Numbered from the stretch's first letter, positions 50,207 to 62,300 are shown. The stretch: 64,000 nucleotides of DNA from Kitagawia praeruptora (GCA_037693485.1 CM075345.1:77311001-77375000), one strand, 5' to 3'. Program-made: numbers and translations. The notes: generated by a model from the letters alone, not told the origin.

Positions 50207-51330
50207 TGTTAGGTCCGGAATAACGTAAAAGGGGGGTTGAATACGTTATTTAAAAATTATTTCGATTTTTGATGTGGATATGAGATCAAAAATACTGAAT
50301 CGAAATAACACAACTGTTTGGGAAATATCTTTTAATAGATAAAACCCGGAGGTTTGTTACACAATCTAATCCTATGGATCAGCTACAAAATCAAACACTC
50401 CTAGGATAGTTTAGGCACGAGGACCTTCTACCCGACACTTCCTAAAAGTGGGCTAAGCTGGCTTTCCTACTAGATGGACTATCTAGCAGCTTACACAAAG
50501 AAGATATAAGAGAGAGAAGAGAAAGTTATGTGTTGAGATGTGTTTTGAAATGAAATACAACAGGCCTATTTATAGATTTTAGAAAGTCACTATGCTGTAC
50601 TATTCCAACAACCCCTTGGGCCCCACCAGCCGTAACCGCCATTTGCACAGTAACCGCCATTTGCACAGTAACCGCCATTTGCACAGTAACCGTCATTTGC
50701 ACAGTAATCGCCATTTGCACAGTAACCGCCATTTGCACAGTATTCACTATTTGCAAAGTAATCACTATTTGCATAGTAACCACTATTTGCACAGTACCTA
50801 CATAGTAACCGCGCATAGTGACCTTGCATAGTAACCGCGCATAGTAACTTTGCATAGTATTACTATTTTTGGCTGCTTCTTTTGGGCTTCTCTCTCCTGT
50901 TTCAAATATGCTGCTTGGGATATTATGTTTGTCCTTGATCGTCAATAGGCTTTGGCAATTCTTTCTGTGAATTAATGTGTTGACCCTTCTCGTATGTGCT
51001 GACACTTAGTGCACTGGTCTGGTTCACAAGTGACTAGCACTGATCTTGATCTTCACACCTTCGTTACATTCCAATTGATTAGCCAGCAGCAGTATCTTCA
51101 AATTATATATAAATACATGGAATCTTTTGGCCCTTCAACTGAATCATCTGTACATCTTATTCTGTCACTGAGGCTTGATCATGTTAATGAACTTCTTTCA
51201 GCGACTTGATCCTTGTCGTGCCTGTTCTTCAAATTTCATGATCCCTGTATAGAGTTAATATTATTTATCTTTTATCCTAGTTGAAGTATGTATGTCCTCT
51301 ATTACATATTACATTACATTATGCTTTACA
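50207..51330 (-). repeat. 5' LTR of Sirevirus C (1124 bp)
   Basis: Same ends as the 3' LTR at 20615-21702. The TATA box (minus) is at 50574-50567. It is followed by GCAAT (51331-51335), the target duplication. Confidence 0.93.
50633..50794 (-). repeat. 18-bp minisatellite in LTR, 9 units
   Basis: Tandem TAACCGCCATTTGCACAG. Two units more than the 3' LTR copy, which accounts for the whole 36-bp length difference between the LTRs. Confidence 0.95.
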
Positions 51331-52696
51331 GCAATGCATGAATGCAACTAAGACGAAAATGCAAGGATCCCCTTTAAACTAATCAAAACCAACTAGCAAG
51401 CACATATCTCAAAGAATGCAACTAAATCCAAGTAGAGCTCGACAAAGTCCCCGTATACTAACAAAACATGAGCAGAAACGTGCGTGTGTGCGATGCTCAT
51501 CAGAAATACTCCCAAACTAGATTATCACCATACTCATTCTTCGCCAAGACAATCACAGGTTTATAAATAGAATAGACTGTAGACACTTCATAACTTTGAA
51601 ACACCTCCTCCATCATCATCTGAGTTAGCCAGGAATTCATGCTTTATTACTTCACTACGACACATAATATTGTATATAATACGCAAGCTTATTTAACCGT
51701 GCAATGAATGAGACCCCAAAAGGCTTATACAATAATACCCATGTAGCGAGCATTAGGTCAGCAATCCCAAACCACAAGAGTTTTAGGTTACTAGGACCAA
51801 GTCCCCTCAGACTTAATTACTCGAGTATTAAAGAGCTCACTCGTGGTTAATTCCGCATTTAACAATTGGACTTTTAACTCTTTTTTTCCGTTTCTGATTT
51901 TTTTTTTTTTTTGCAATCTGGAATGAGAATTCTCATTTCCAACCCTAGACTACTCATATAAATATGAGCCGGCTACTAGCCATTTGACACCTAGCCAACA
52001 ACTAGCATGAAATTCCTGTTTTCCCCCAAACTTAGACTTTAGTGCTCCTACGCCATCAAGGGAATAACGAAAATTCTAAATATAATCAAGTGACTAAATC
52101 TCAAAACATCCAAACAAGCATGACCCTAACCTAGCCCAAAAGCACCCAATGAGACTGTGAAATTATTGTGTTTCTAAAACATGCAAGTTAATTCCATAAG
52201 AACTATAAATCAACCCTCTATTCATCATTACCACACTCAATTAAACATCTACCTACCAATCAGAATTATCTCGTCCTAAGGGATCATGCAATATGCATGC
52301 TATGCAAATGCAACTATCATGAACTCACATGGTATGCAAAAACAAAATAACAAAATATCCTATATGCAACACACATAAATAATACGAACAAACATGCATG
52401 AATTACACCTACTATGCAAAACATGATATCTATATGAACACAATGACACACACATAACTACTAACATATATATATATATACTACTTGTCCCCCAAACCAC
52501 CCCCAAACTTGAAAGATTCAATGTCCTCATTGCATGGAAGTAAATACGAGGGATAGTAGGAACATACCTAATCGTCGGAACCACATGGGTTGCCTCCCAC
52601 GAAGCACTGTCGTTAACGTCATTTAGCCGGACAAATATGATTTAAATCATGGTGGCTCGAAGATCGCATTCGACTTGTCCTTAGCAGAAGGACCAT
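51331..52696 (-). other. Element E internal noncoding region
   Basis: About 1.4 kb between the protease ORF and the Sirevirus C insertion, parallel to fragment F (16716-17746). AT-rich, with a T-run (about 51899-51912) and a TA repeat near 52470. No gene seen. Confidence 0.7.
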
Positions 52697-53695
52697 TCAC
52701 CCATTGTTCCACATCTTTTCTAAATCAAACTTCACTTTGACTCTTCCTCCAATCGATTTTTTCTTTTTCTTCTTCACACCTCTAAGGTGTTTATGCTTCA
52801 CAGTTGATTGATAAGAACACTCTTCCACCTCATCATCCATGATCCACCTTCTTAATACATTATCTGGACACACTTTAAAAATAACCAACTCATCATTCAG
52901 AAGGACATACTTCAAATGGGATGGAAGTTTTCCGAGCTTGACATTCGAGAGATCTCGAACTGAAGAACTATCAATAGAATCACTGATGTGATGCTTTAGC
53001 ATGTGTGTGTCCGACTTTTCGCTCAACAACTGATCAAACTTCTTTCTCTGACCCGTATTAACCATTTCCACACTGAAACACTCTTCATCCTCTATCAGAA
53101 ATTTAATGGCCTTGAACACATTAAAGGTGACATTCTGATCTTGCACCCTCATTGTAAACTCTCCTTTTTGCAAATCGATCAAAGTATGACCCGTAGCTAG
53201 AAAAGGCCTTCCCAAGATTATGGGAATCTTCTTGTCTTCTTCGAAATCTATAATCACAAAATCGGCAGGAAATATGAGCTTGTCAACCTTCACCAAGACA
53301 TCCTCTACTATACCCCTCGGATAAGTGATCGACCTATCAGCCAACTGCAAGGAGATGTTGGTTGGCTTCGGCTCCGGTAGACCAAGTTGCTTGAAAATAG
53401 ACAAGTGCATGAGATTAATACTAGCTCCCAAATCACATAAGCATTTGTCAAAAGATAACTTCCCAATGGTGCATGGAATTGTAAAGCTTCCTGGATCCTT
53501 AAGTTTAGGAGGCAATTTCTGTTGCAACACCGCACTGCACTCCTCTGTCAAAGCCACTGTTTCAAATTCTTCCAACCCTCTCTTTCGTGACAAAATATCC
53601 TTCATGAACTTTGCATATCTTGGCATCTCCTCCAATGCTTGAACAAAAGGAATGTTAATGGACAGTTTCTTGAAGACATCCATAAACTTTTGAAA
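52697..53695 (-). pseudogene. Athila-like protease region of element E
   Basis: The minus frame from 53683 (ATG) to 52697 is open for 328 codons and continues the gag frame across a TAG (53696). It has the Athila pre-protease block (NIPFVQALEEMPRYAKFMKDI), the retropepsin core (DLGASINLM) and IILGRPFLATG. After LGKLPSHLKYVLL, where RT should follow, it jumps to CPDNVLRRWIMDDE, which resembles the segment before the integrase HHCC finger. RT-RH seems to have been deleted in frame. It ends in a Lys-rich tail. Confidence 0.8.
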
Positions 53696-54380
53696 CTATT
53701 TTTCATGATCTTGTTTCTGCAAGCATTGAGGATATGGAGGAGGAGGATAGATCTGATTTTCCAACTTCTGCTTCGGAGGTGAGTTTTCAGTAGAATTTTG
53801 CTTTTGAAGTCTTTTTGGGAATGGAGGGGGTGGATAGATCTGATTGCACTCAGTAGACTGCTTTGGAGTAGATTTTTCAGCAAAGGTTTTTCCTTTTTCC
53901 GCTTCGCCATCCAACTGATCAGCTGCCAATTTAGAATTTTCCTTTTCTTTATCTTTAGATGCCTCCACCTGCTGTTTCTTGATTTCTTCGTCTTCCTCAG
54001 TTGCTGATTTTTTATCCCTCGTGACTTTTCCAGATCTCAAAGTAACTGCATTGACCTGCTCATTCCATCCCTTCTACCTAGATTAGCTTCCGTATCGTTA
54101 GGAAGAGTTCCTTGCTGCATATTTAGTAAGGCACTTGCAAGCTACCCCATCTGGTTTCCAAGGTCTTGAGAGAAACTGCCTGGCTTTTAACCATCCACCT
54201 CAACTCATCCAATTCTGATTTTTCATTAGAAGATTGCCCTGTATTAGCCTGAGGTTGTTGCTAAAAACCTGGAGATTGGAATGGTTTCCTTGGAGCATAC
54301 TGCTGATGATATTGTTGTCCTTGTTGTTGAAAACCTGAAGAATTGTATGGCTGAGCTCCATATTGCTGACCTTAAAACTG
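53696..54380 (-). pseudogene. Athila-like gag C-terminal linker of element E
   Basis: Minus-strand, Gln-rich and then Lys/Glu-rich sequence with two Tyr-Pro-Pro-Pro-Pro blocks (IYPPPPFP, IYPPPPYP) typical of the Athila gag-PR junction. Stops and frameshifts near 54060, 54260 and 54375. Confidence 0.72.
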
Positions 54381-55445
54381 CTAAGAATACTGTGGTTGTT
54401 GTGCACCTTGATTATTGCCCCAGCTGAAATTAGGATGGTTCCGATTGTTAGGATGATAGGTGGCTGGAGCTGGTACAGAAGGTCTCTGAAAGTTACTAAC
54501 AAACTGTGCTGACTCGGAAGAGATAGCACACTGACTTGTCTCATGTGCGCCCGCACATAGATCACAAATACTAGCGACCTGCTGAACTCCATAATTAGTA
54601 AGAGACTCCACCTTCATCGTTAGAGCTTTCAACTGAGCTGCAATGGCTGTAGCTGCATCAACTTCAAGAATACCCGCTACCTTGCCTTGAGAAAGTCTTT
54701 GGGTTGGATTCTGATATTCATTGGCAGCCATCATCTCAATCAATTCATAAGCTTCCACATAGCTCTTTGCCCATAGAGCTCCTCCTGATGCTGCATCTAG
54801 CAAAGGTCTAGACTGCGCTCCCAGACCATTATAGAAGCAATTAATTACCATCCAATCAAGCATACCATTATGAGGACACTTTCGAAGCATTTCCTTGTAA
54901 CGTTCCCAAGCCTCACACAAAGATTCTCCAGATTGCTGTGCAAATTGAGTTAGAGCGTTCCTTATTGCTGCAGTTTTCGCCATAGGGAAGAATTTCGTAA
55001 GAAAATTCTGAGCCAGATCCTCCCATGTAGTAATGGAACCAGCTGGTAAAGAGTGTAACTAGCCCTTAGCTTTATCCCTCAAAGAGAATGGAAAAAGTCT
55101 CAATTTGATAGCATCATCCGACACACCATTAAACTTGAAAGTGTCACAGATCTCGATAAAGTCCCGAATATGCATGTTAGGATTCTCCGTAGGAGCACCC
55201 CCAAACTGAACCGAATTCTGTACCATCTGAATAGTGTCAGGCTTGATTTTAAAGTTATTAGCAGTAATGGCTGGCCTGATAATACTAGACTGGATGTCAT
55301 TGATCTTTGGCTGAGGGTAGTCCTTCAAAGCCTTAACTGCTGCTGCATTACCCATCTCGACTATAGTTTCAAATTCCTCTTCCTTATTCTCTACAAGATC
55401 GTCTTCCGCCAGTTTTTCTATACGAGCTTGCAAACGTGTTCGCAT
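54381..55445 (-). pseudogene. gag: Athila-like gag of element E
   Basis: The start is taken at the ATG at 55445 (MRTRLQARIEKL), about 115 nt after the PBS; the frame is open further up only from a TTG. It contains FPFSLRDKAKG followed by a TAG where Athila gag has Trp (near 55060), then LHSLPAGSITTWEDLAQNFL, SLCEAWERYKEMLRKCP and a knuckle-like CDLCAGAHETSQC. One nonsense codon splits it into 55445-55062 and 55061-54381. Structural protein of virus-like particles. Confidence 0.85.
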
Positions 55446-55559
55446 ACAAACTCGAGTACCTGAAATACCACGAAACAAACAAACTAAGTAAGAAATCTGA
55501 GTCAGTGAATGCTAACGACCGCTATTGACAAGCACATAAACCAAAAATAAAACACCGAT

Positions 55560-55579
55560 GATCCCTGGCAGCGGCGCCA
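55560..55579 (-). other. Primer binding site of element E (tRNA-Asp type)
   Basis: Minus strand TGGCGCCGCTGCCAGGGATC, five bases after the LTR end. It is close to the tRNA-Asp complement used by Athila elements. Confidence 0.8.
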
Positions 55580-55584
55580 AAACT

Positions 55585-55846
55585 TGTTAACACAATATCA
55601 CGCAACTATACGTGGTCACAAGTAATATAAATCAAGTTCGTTCCACAGAGATCTGGTTATGGTTCTTTTCAGCACCTATTCAACAATGTATGGCTTTAAT
55701 TCACTGCTAAGACAATAAAAAAACTGGGTTTTCATTAACTAAATTAACTAAGAAGCAAATTAACAAACTAAGAATTAATTAACAACTGAGATTTAAAACT
55801 GAATTACTTATAGGAAAATAAACATGGGACTCTAACTTCATTATCT
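55585..55846 (-). repeat. Truncated 5' LTR of element E
   Basis: Matches 18803-19066 of the 3' LTR and then breaks at TTATCT into element X1 sequence. About 1.3 kb of this LTR are missing. Confidence 0.85.
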
Positions 55847-57374
55847 GATGTGCGATGCTTCTCTCCGGCTGTCAGATGGGGAGTCTTTCGTTCTCAGCCA
55901 TGACGACTGGTTTGGGCATTTGTTGGGTGAGTCTGCTATTGCTCGCAGATTTACTATTAGGATACTACCCTTTTTTGATGAAGACAACTTTATCCTGCTG
56001 AATGATGAGGTTCTCATACCTATGCTTACCTTGGTCTGGTTGGGAGTCAAGGGAGAAGATAGTATGAGAGAATTTTTCGCAAGCGAGTATGACTTGTTTG
56101 GCAGCTGGTTGAACCAAGTTTTACACTCTCTTAAGGAGATGACTACAGATGTTGAGACTAGTATCTTTATTGGAAAGGATAAGGGCATGGTTGTTGCCCT
56201 TTAGATGTTCGATGTTTTGTCTTTTAGATATCAAGGCCTCATCCTTGAATCTAATGGGCTTGTGGATTCTTCCACCCGATTGGCTTGTAACACTGTGAGG
56301 TATATGCTTGATGTTTTTTCCAATGATATTTATGGTGCTAAGTCTTTAATGGTTAGGGACAGTAAGGTTTTCTGGGGGGTGGTAAAGTACCTAGAAGTAC
56401 TCAGAATGCTTGAGTTGGATTTTCTATTCTCTGGGGAGGAGGTCAACTTCACTGATACTGATGCTGCTGTTGAGTCTGTTGTGGGAATTAACAACAGGAT
56501 TGATGAGGTATGCCATAGTATTGGTGATGCTAGTCAGGTGATGGCTCACTCTGAGATGAAGGTTGGAAATCCCATCATGGTGGTTGGTGCGATTAAGGTC
56601 TGCCATTTGTTTGAGATTCAGGTTTATCGATTGGTCGATTTTACTATGAATGCTGGCCAGGTGCTTGAGGGATGTTGCAAGGTGTTTAATGCAGTTATAG
56701 TAGGAATTGATAATTCAATTTATGTCTTAGTACTTGACACAACCTGGTGTGGTTGCAATTGTGGTGAAGCCGTAGTGCTTAAGGTGGGGGCTGAGAATAC
56801 CTTCTCGGATGTTGTTGAAGATGTTGTTCAGGTGAAGGCTTACACTAAGATGAAGATGTTTGTCCATGTTTGGTGGATCATTCATAATGATGGCAATGTG
56901 AGGGAGGTGTTTCCTCCACTGTATCCTTTGGTTCACTGTGGTTTAATTTCTGCAGTGTTTATTGATGGTTATGATGTCGTTGAGAAGGAAAAATTGGTTG
57001 TGGACTGGTTTTTGTTTCTGAGTGAGGCTGGAACAGAAGGTAGATTAGGGTGGGATTTCAATTCTATCAGGGTGGTCGTGTTTGTGTACCCGCATCAGGG
57101 ACGAAGAATTGCTTCAACAAGAATACATGCGGGTCTTGATTTGGTCAAGAATTTGTGGGCAAGGAGGAGGAGCTCCAAATGCTTCTGTTCAATTGTGATA
57201 ATCTTTATAGGGGTAATGATTGTAGGGCCAAGGCTACTATTGGTCTGGTGGGTAGTTTATAAGGAAGCAACTTGGTGCGATTTGTTTTTTCGGGAGCGTG
57301 CGAGATGGGATGCCTTTGGCATATTTATGATGTTTGTGTTTCAAGCCTTTTATTTAAGGCGCCGCCTCAAGTAA
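55847..57374 (+). pseudogene. Element X1 ORF, C-terminal part, unrecognised
   Basis: One frame of about 508 codons with a single TAG (56202-56204), ending at TAA 57372. There is no match to RT, endonuclease, RNase H, transposase, gag or a host family that I can recognise. Composition is rich in Val, Asp and Phe, with several hydrophobic segments (for example near 57190-57260). By eye it is parallel to X2. An ORF this long with one nonsense codon suggests a protein that was functional until recently. Confidence 0.5.
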
Positions 57375-57490
57375 TTTAATTTACTTGTCTGTTTGTTTGT
57401 GTTTGGTCCGTTTGGACTAAATTTTATTATGCTGTAGTATCCTAGTTCTCTAGTTTACTTTGTTGTTCCGATTAGATTAACGATTATGAA

Positions 57491-57506
57491 TCGCGGGGTA
57501 TGCCCC
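57491..57506 (+). other. 3'-terminal hairpin of element X
   Basis: TCGCGGGGTATGCCCC contains GGGG-TATG-CCCC, a 4-bp GC stem with a 4-base loop. The identical block is found in X2 (44469-44486, minus). Conserved 3' stem-loops are what LINE reverse transcriptases recognise. Confidence 0.6.
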
Positions 57507-58010
57507 TGTTGCCCAGTAATTAACAATTGTAGAAGGGGGGTTGAATACAATTGTATAAGATTTTTGACTTAAACAGAAATAACACAAGTATGAATCAATA
57601 ACAGCTTTATTAATTATGATATAAAACAGTTACAAAACTCTCTTAAGAAATTCTTATGTTCTTAAGAGCTGCTAGGTTACAAGATAACTCGTGTTAGCGA
57701 TTACAATCATGTAAAACCTAAACTGTGTTTATATAGCATACACAGCTACACTATCAATTACAAGATATTCTAAATCAATTACATATTACTCCGAATGCAT
57801 ATCTTGTATGATAGCTGCCTTCCTATAAATTTAGAACCGACATATCAATCTTCCTTGATCTCTGGTCTGATGAGAATCTTCACGTAATCCTGACCAGCTT
57901 CTAATACTGACAATACCTTCATACAGACATCGTATTACTGATGACGTCAACATCAGTATCTTAATCAGTAACAACCCAGATCCTGATATCACTTGAATCA
58001 ATATCTAACA
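57507..58010 (-). repeat. 3' LTR of Sirevirus D (504 bp)
   Basis: Minus strand TGTTAGATATTG ... TGGGCAACA. It contains the CAACCCCCCTTCTACAA block shared with LTRs A and C, and several CATCAG/CTGAT motifs. A TATA-like TATATAAAC (minus) lies near 57738. The left end is inferred from the TG...CA rule and the X1/X2 comparison. Confidence 0.82.
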
Positions 58011-58022
58011 ATCTCCCCCAAT
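58011..58022 (-). other. Polypurine tract of Sirevirus D
   Basis: Minus strand AATTGGGGGAGAT, directly before the LTR. Confidence 0.85.
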
Positions 58023-58087
58023 TTGTACTTAATGAAATAAAGCACAAATTATTTGATTCAAAGATTTCAAAAACTCAAAACAAAAAT

Positions 58088-59361
58088 CTATGAGCTATCT
58101 TCAGGTTCAGTCTCAGAAATCTTTACAAAGAAATTACTTATCTGCAAGAAACTTGATAATAATTCATCTTCCTTCTCTGCTAGAATCTGAATCAGTCTTT
58201 TCTTCAGACTTCTGAGTTCTTCATTATTCTTGTCAATCTGATAAATACCAGCCTTGAGATTTTGAATTGAGCTCCTTGGTAAATTCAACTCTCCCAACAG
58301 TAAATATGCAAGATCTCTTCCACCAGGATTCAAAGATAACTGTTCTTGCCTCAAAATTACTTCTTTAACAGCTGAACCCTTTTGCATTTCTACTTCTTGT
58401 CCTTCTGTGTTCAAATACATGGGAGTATAATTACCATCATATCTTGATCCTCCGTCCAAATATCTGGATTTTATTTTCATGAAGATCATAGTACACCAGT
58501 TTCTGTAAACACTAGCTTCTCTATCAGGAATGCTTCTATTTTCAAGCAAATAGAGAACATATTTCAGTTCTTTTGTTGACTTGCACAATACATCATGAAT
58601 GCTTAGCCTCTTGACACTTTTGTCTTTCATGAAGTACAACAACTTTTCCATCATTTTATCATCCATCTTGCATACAACAATTGCAACTGATTCAAGTTCC
58701 CAAAGATCATCAACAGTTAATTCTTCACCTAATCTTCTGGTAAGAAAATGTTGATCTGCTTGAAATATAGGTATGAATTTTGCATCCCTAGAACCAAATC
58801 CTCCGCTATTGTAAGGTTCCAGTCCCTTCAGATCAGAACTCATCTTAATCCACCTTGGTGAACCTTTATCAAATTCAGAAGATTTTGCTTTCTGAAGTCC
58901 AGATTCAGAAACATGAGTTGACTGATTAGTTTGAGTCTGAGTTGAACTCCTCCCCTTTACTAAACCAGCATCACAGGTTCCTTTTCCTTTCCCATGTTGT
59001 TGTTGAGTACTAGTACCACCACCATTTCTAGAAGTATCATCCTTATCCTTTCTCACAACTGGATCAGGTTTACATTTTGTTTTGACTACCTTCTCCCCCT
59101 TTTTGACATCTGCATCTTCTTCAATAAAGAAAGATAAGATAAGCTTGAGTGTCTCATCAATAGTGTCAACTTTCGATTCCAAGACATCCATTCTTGACTC
59201 CATCTTCTTTTCAAGTGCCTTAACATCATCAGCAAGAAGACAAGCTTGAGAAGCAGTAGCAGATATAGAAACAGTTGTATGAATATCAGCTTGAACTTTA
59301 GCATTATTATCCTTCATAGAATCAATCTCACTCTTCAATCCTTTTGCTAGAAGGGCATTAG
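58088..59361 (-). pseudogene. Sirevirus D extra ORF, C-terminal part
   Basis: Open for about 420 codons and cut upstream by the Tekay-like LTR; the apparent start (59338) is a TTG. It begins in a coiled coil. DVKKGE follows, encoded by the purine tract at about 59110-59092. A basic, Gln-rich stretch leads to a C-terminal domain shared with element B (LKYVLYLLENR; NLKAGIYQIDKN). No stop codon interrupts it, so the element was probably young when split. Confidence 0.8.
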
Positions 59362-62300
59362 TGTAATAACCCTAACTTTAGCAATACTACAGTGATCTCA
59401 TGAATAGTAAATTTTGGGGATTTAGAAAAATGGTATGTAGGTACTCTACAATGGAAACAGAAAATGAATAAACAGAAACCATATTAGTGTTGTACAATGA
59501 ATTAAGTGACTCGAAATGACGATAGATTTCAGAGATTCCTGAATATGGATTTTGAGGATTTTGACTTCTAAAGAGCTTCTATTGGATATTAAGGAGCATG
59601 GAAATATTATAGGAATTATATATTGAGGGATTAGTGAATTTAGATTAAACCAGGGGATTATTAAGTTAAGAGAATACCAAAGGAATTTTGATTGTTAAAT
59701 GATTTCAGAACCACTGAGATAACGAGGTATATTCGAAACGAACCACAATTAGACGAGTATGGAAACCAAACAACCAAGATTAGTAATATAACAAGGATAC
59801 ATACCACATTATATTATCCAAGATCATTAGCATTATAATTAGAAAAATCAAAATGGGATTATTGGATCATCAAAGTGATGTCATCATCCACTAACATGTT
59901 TTAAGGGGTAGATTAGTCTTTTAACAAGCTTTTAACCACAAAATATCTACAAGGCTTCCAAGATAAGATAGAGTTAACAAGATTAACACAAGATTAGATC
60001 AAAAAGAAGCAAAAGAAACCTCTCCCCTTCTTCATCACTATATTCGGCCAAAACACAAAAAAGAAGAAAAATAAAAACCAAAACCCTAGCAAACATTAAC
60101 AACAAATCAAGGAAATATTTGTGAAGATGCTTGGAGGTTAGAAAGGATCATCTACAAAATTTCAAGGCCAACCAACATCATTTGCATAGGTAATAAATTC
60201 ATGAAAGTTGATGATGAATAGTGATGAATAGTAGTTTTCTAAGAACTAACTTGATTTTTATGATTTCTTTAGTTGATTCAAGCTAGTATAAGGTTGATTA
60301 AGGATATATCAAGGATTGTTAAGTGTTGTCAAAGCTTCAAGAAGGTATAAACATGCTTGCCCTTTTATATTTATGATGGATATGGTTGTGTTTAGTAATT
60401 AAGTGGTATAAATGTTATGGTTATGATGTTATAAGTGTTTATAAGTGATTAAAGTTGAATATGGAAGGAGTATGTGCTTGTAACCATGGTTGGTAAGGTG
60501 ACCACATGGTGTAGGTGATGGTGTATAAGGTGGATGATTGATTTGGAGGAGTTTGATTTTGGAAAGTATGAAAATATAGCCGTTATAATGTCCGATTTTG
60601 GTTTGACCAAGAAACTGCCCTGTTTTTGGACACTGTACCCGTACGGTAGGTTACTGTCCAGACCCCCAAGTGACCATGAGGAGATAGAGCTTGGTTCATA
60701 GATCGTTTTGATATAAAGTGCGTTAAAATCTGATGAACGGTTTAGGAGAAAAGTCAGTTTTAGTGAAAGACGTTCGAAAACCCAGAAACCGTAATTGTGT
60801 TAACTTTGAGGCTATAACTAACATACTTAGACATTTTTAAAAATTATAAAATTTTGGAATATGCTAGTAGGGTAGTCAAAGAAGCATTACCAGTTGTCCT
60901 TATGGTAAAATTCGAAATCCATATTTTCTGAGAAATTTTACAGTTAAGTGTGGTCGTTAGGGGAAATGGTGAAAAACCCCTGAAACTTCGATTGAACTTA
61001 TAAATGGTTAAGTTCTTGAACCTTTGGGGTAATAATGATACGTTAAACATATATTAAAGTGTCAAGGGTAATGTTATACAAGAGTGTAGTGAGTAAGAGA
61101 TGTGGTATTCTAACGACGGTCCTTTTGTGTTTATAGAAACTCCGGAAGAGACACGAGCCATACCGTCAGGATACCGAAACCGAGGCAAGATCTTTTATAT
61201 CCCTACTTGGAAATTATCTATTTTTAAAGAAATTTGATTCCATGAAATATATATATGTGATGCTATGGTTACTATATTGTTAAGAAATTGTTTTCCTTGA
61301 TATTTGATATTAAAAGGAGAGGTATATGAGTATGATATGAATATGAATATGGATATGAGTATGAGATGGATATGAATATACATAGAGATGATTATGCATG
61401 AAGTGAACATGCCTTATGAATAAGGGAATATGAAGGAATGGTATCAGTTGTTATCTAGAGTTATATATGAAGGAATGGTATCAGTTATTATCTAGGGTTA
61501 TATGATTTATAATATTATGTTAAAAATATTCTTTCTAAATGTTGTGATAGATATTATTGAGTATTATTTAATATTTCTAAAATAAATGGAATACCTTATG
61601 TATATAAAAGCATATTGATTTCATTGAATACAAAGAAGAAGTCTTAGTCGTAATCAAAGTATTATGACATATATAATTTTTAAAGGTGATGATAAATGGA
61701 AATGGAAATGATATATGTGAAGGGAATTGTGAATGGAAATATGAATGGAAAATGTGAAATAGTATTTGATAATGGAAAAGTGATTTGAAAAGGGGGATCG
61801 CAACAATAAGCGTAAGAGGCTGTGTGGTAGTGGCACAGTCCAGCATCCAATATTTATTCCGGCCCAAGAGTGCCGAGGGAGGATGTAGTGGTGAACCTTC
61901 CTTCTGGGGGATGGTGGAGAACCTACCTCCGTCTACCGGTAGTAAAAAGGGACGGGTATGGAGGGCGATTGATCATCGTCCTTACGTATTCTGCAACAGT
62001 GGAAATCCCCAACGTTTTCTTTAAAGGAAAGAATTGAAAAATGGTTTTCAGATTTCTAAAACTGAAAACAGAAAAGTGATATGAAAAGATGGAATTACTG
62101 TTATAGATGAAGAGAAACTGATTTTATGTTAAATTATATAATCGTTGCATATGAAGGAAATGAGAAAATAATAATGAAAGATTTGTTCAAGTTTTTGTAT
62201 TATCCTAGAAAAGTACACTGAGATGGTATATTGATTGTTATAGCATTCAAGAAGAGGAACTGATATTATATGATATTAAAAGCGAGACTGAGGGAATGAT

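Larger units (their letters stand above)
20615..51330 (-). mobile_element. Sirevirus C (Ty1/copia), nested and decayed
   Basis: Minus-strand element inserted in Athila element E. Flanks are ACAAT and GCAAT (TSD GCAAT with one change; fragment F has AACAATGCAATGC at the uninterrupted site). It has two full LTRs (51330-50207 and 21702-20615), a PBS, gag lacking most of its N-terminus, a nonsense-bearing pol and a split extra ORF. Four later insertions sit inside: a Tekay-like solo LTR, Sirevirus B, element X2 and an Athila-like solo LTR. Removing them leaves about 10 kb. Confidence 0.9.
18803..55846 (-). mobile_element. Athila-like non-autonomous Gypsy element E
   Basis: Read on the minus strand: truncated 5' LTR (55846-55585), PBS matching tRNA-Asp (55579-55560), gag, protease, ~1.6 kb noncoding, PPT (20418-20406) and a full 3' LTR (20405-18803). 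The PR and gag motifs and the TGGCGCC PBS are those of Athila-type Ty3/gypsy. No RT-RH or integrase core is present, so it needed helper enzymes. Sirevirus C (20615-51330) is inserted in its 3' noncoding part. Several nonsense codons show it is old. Confidence 0.85.
55847..57506 (+). mobile_element. Element X1, right part (unclassified)
   Basis: Contains the long X ORF and a ~130-bp AT-rich 3' region ending TCGCGGGGTATGCCCC, the block also seen in X2. It is interrupted right there by Sirevirus D. Either the Athila element inserted into X1 and lost part of its LTR, or a 5'-truncated X copy inserted into the Athila LTR. Confidence 0.55.
57507..59361 (-). mobile_element. Sirevirus D (Ty1/copia), 3' part
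   Basis: Minus-strand 3' LTR, PPT and extra-ORF C-terminus. It is inserted directly after the GTATGCCCC of element X1; GCCCC (57502-57506) would be its target duplication. Its upstream part is displaced by the Tekay-like element from 59362. Its LTR shares ATCAGGAT/ATCAGTAT motifs with element A. Confidence 0.85.

Noticed and set aside
61785..62024. 79-codon ORF in the LTR of element G
   Set aside because: Inside LTR, no recognisable domain, and no counterpart in the solo LTR.
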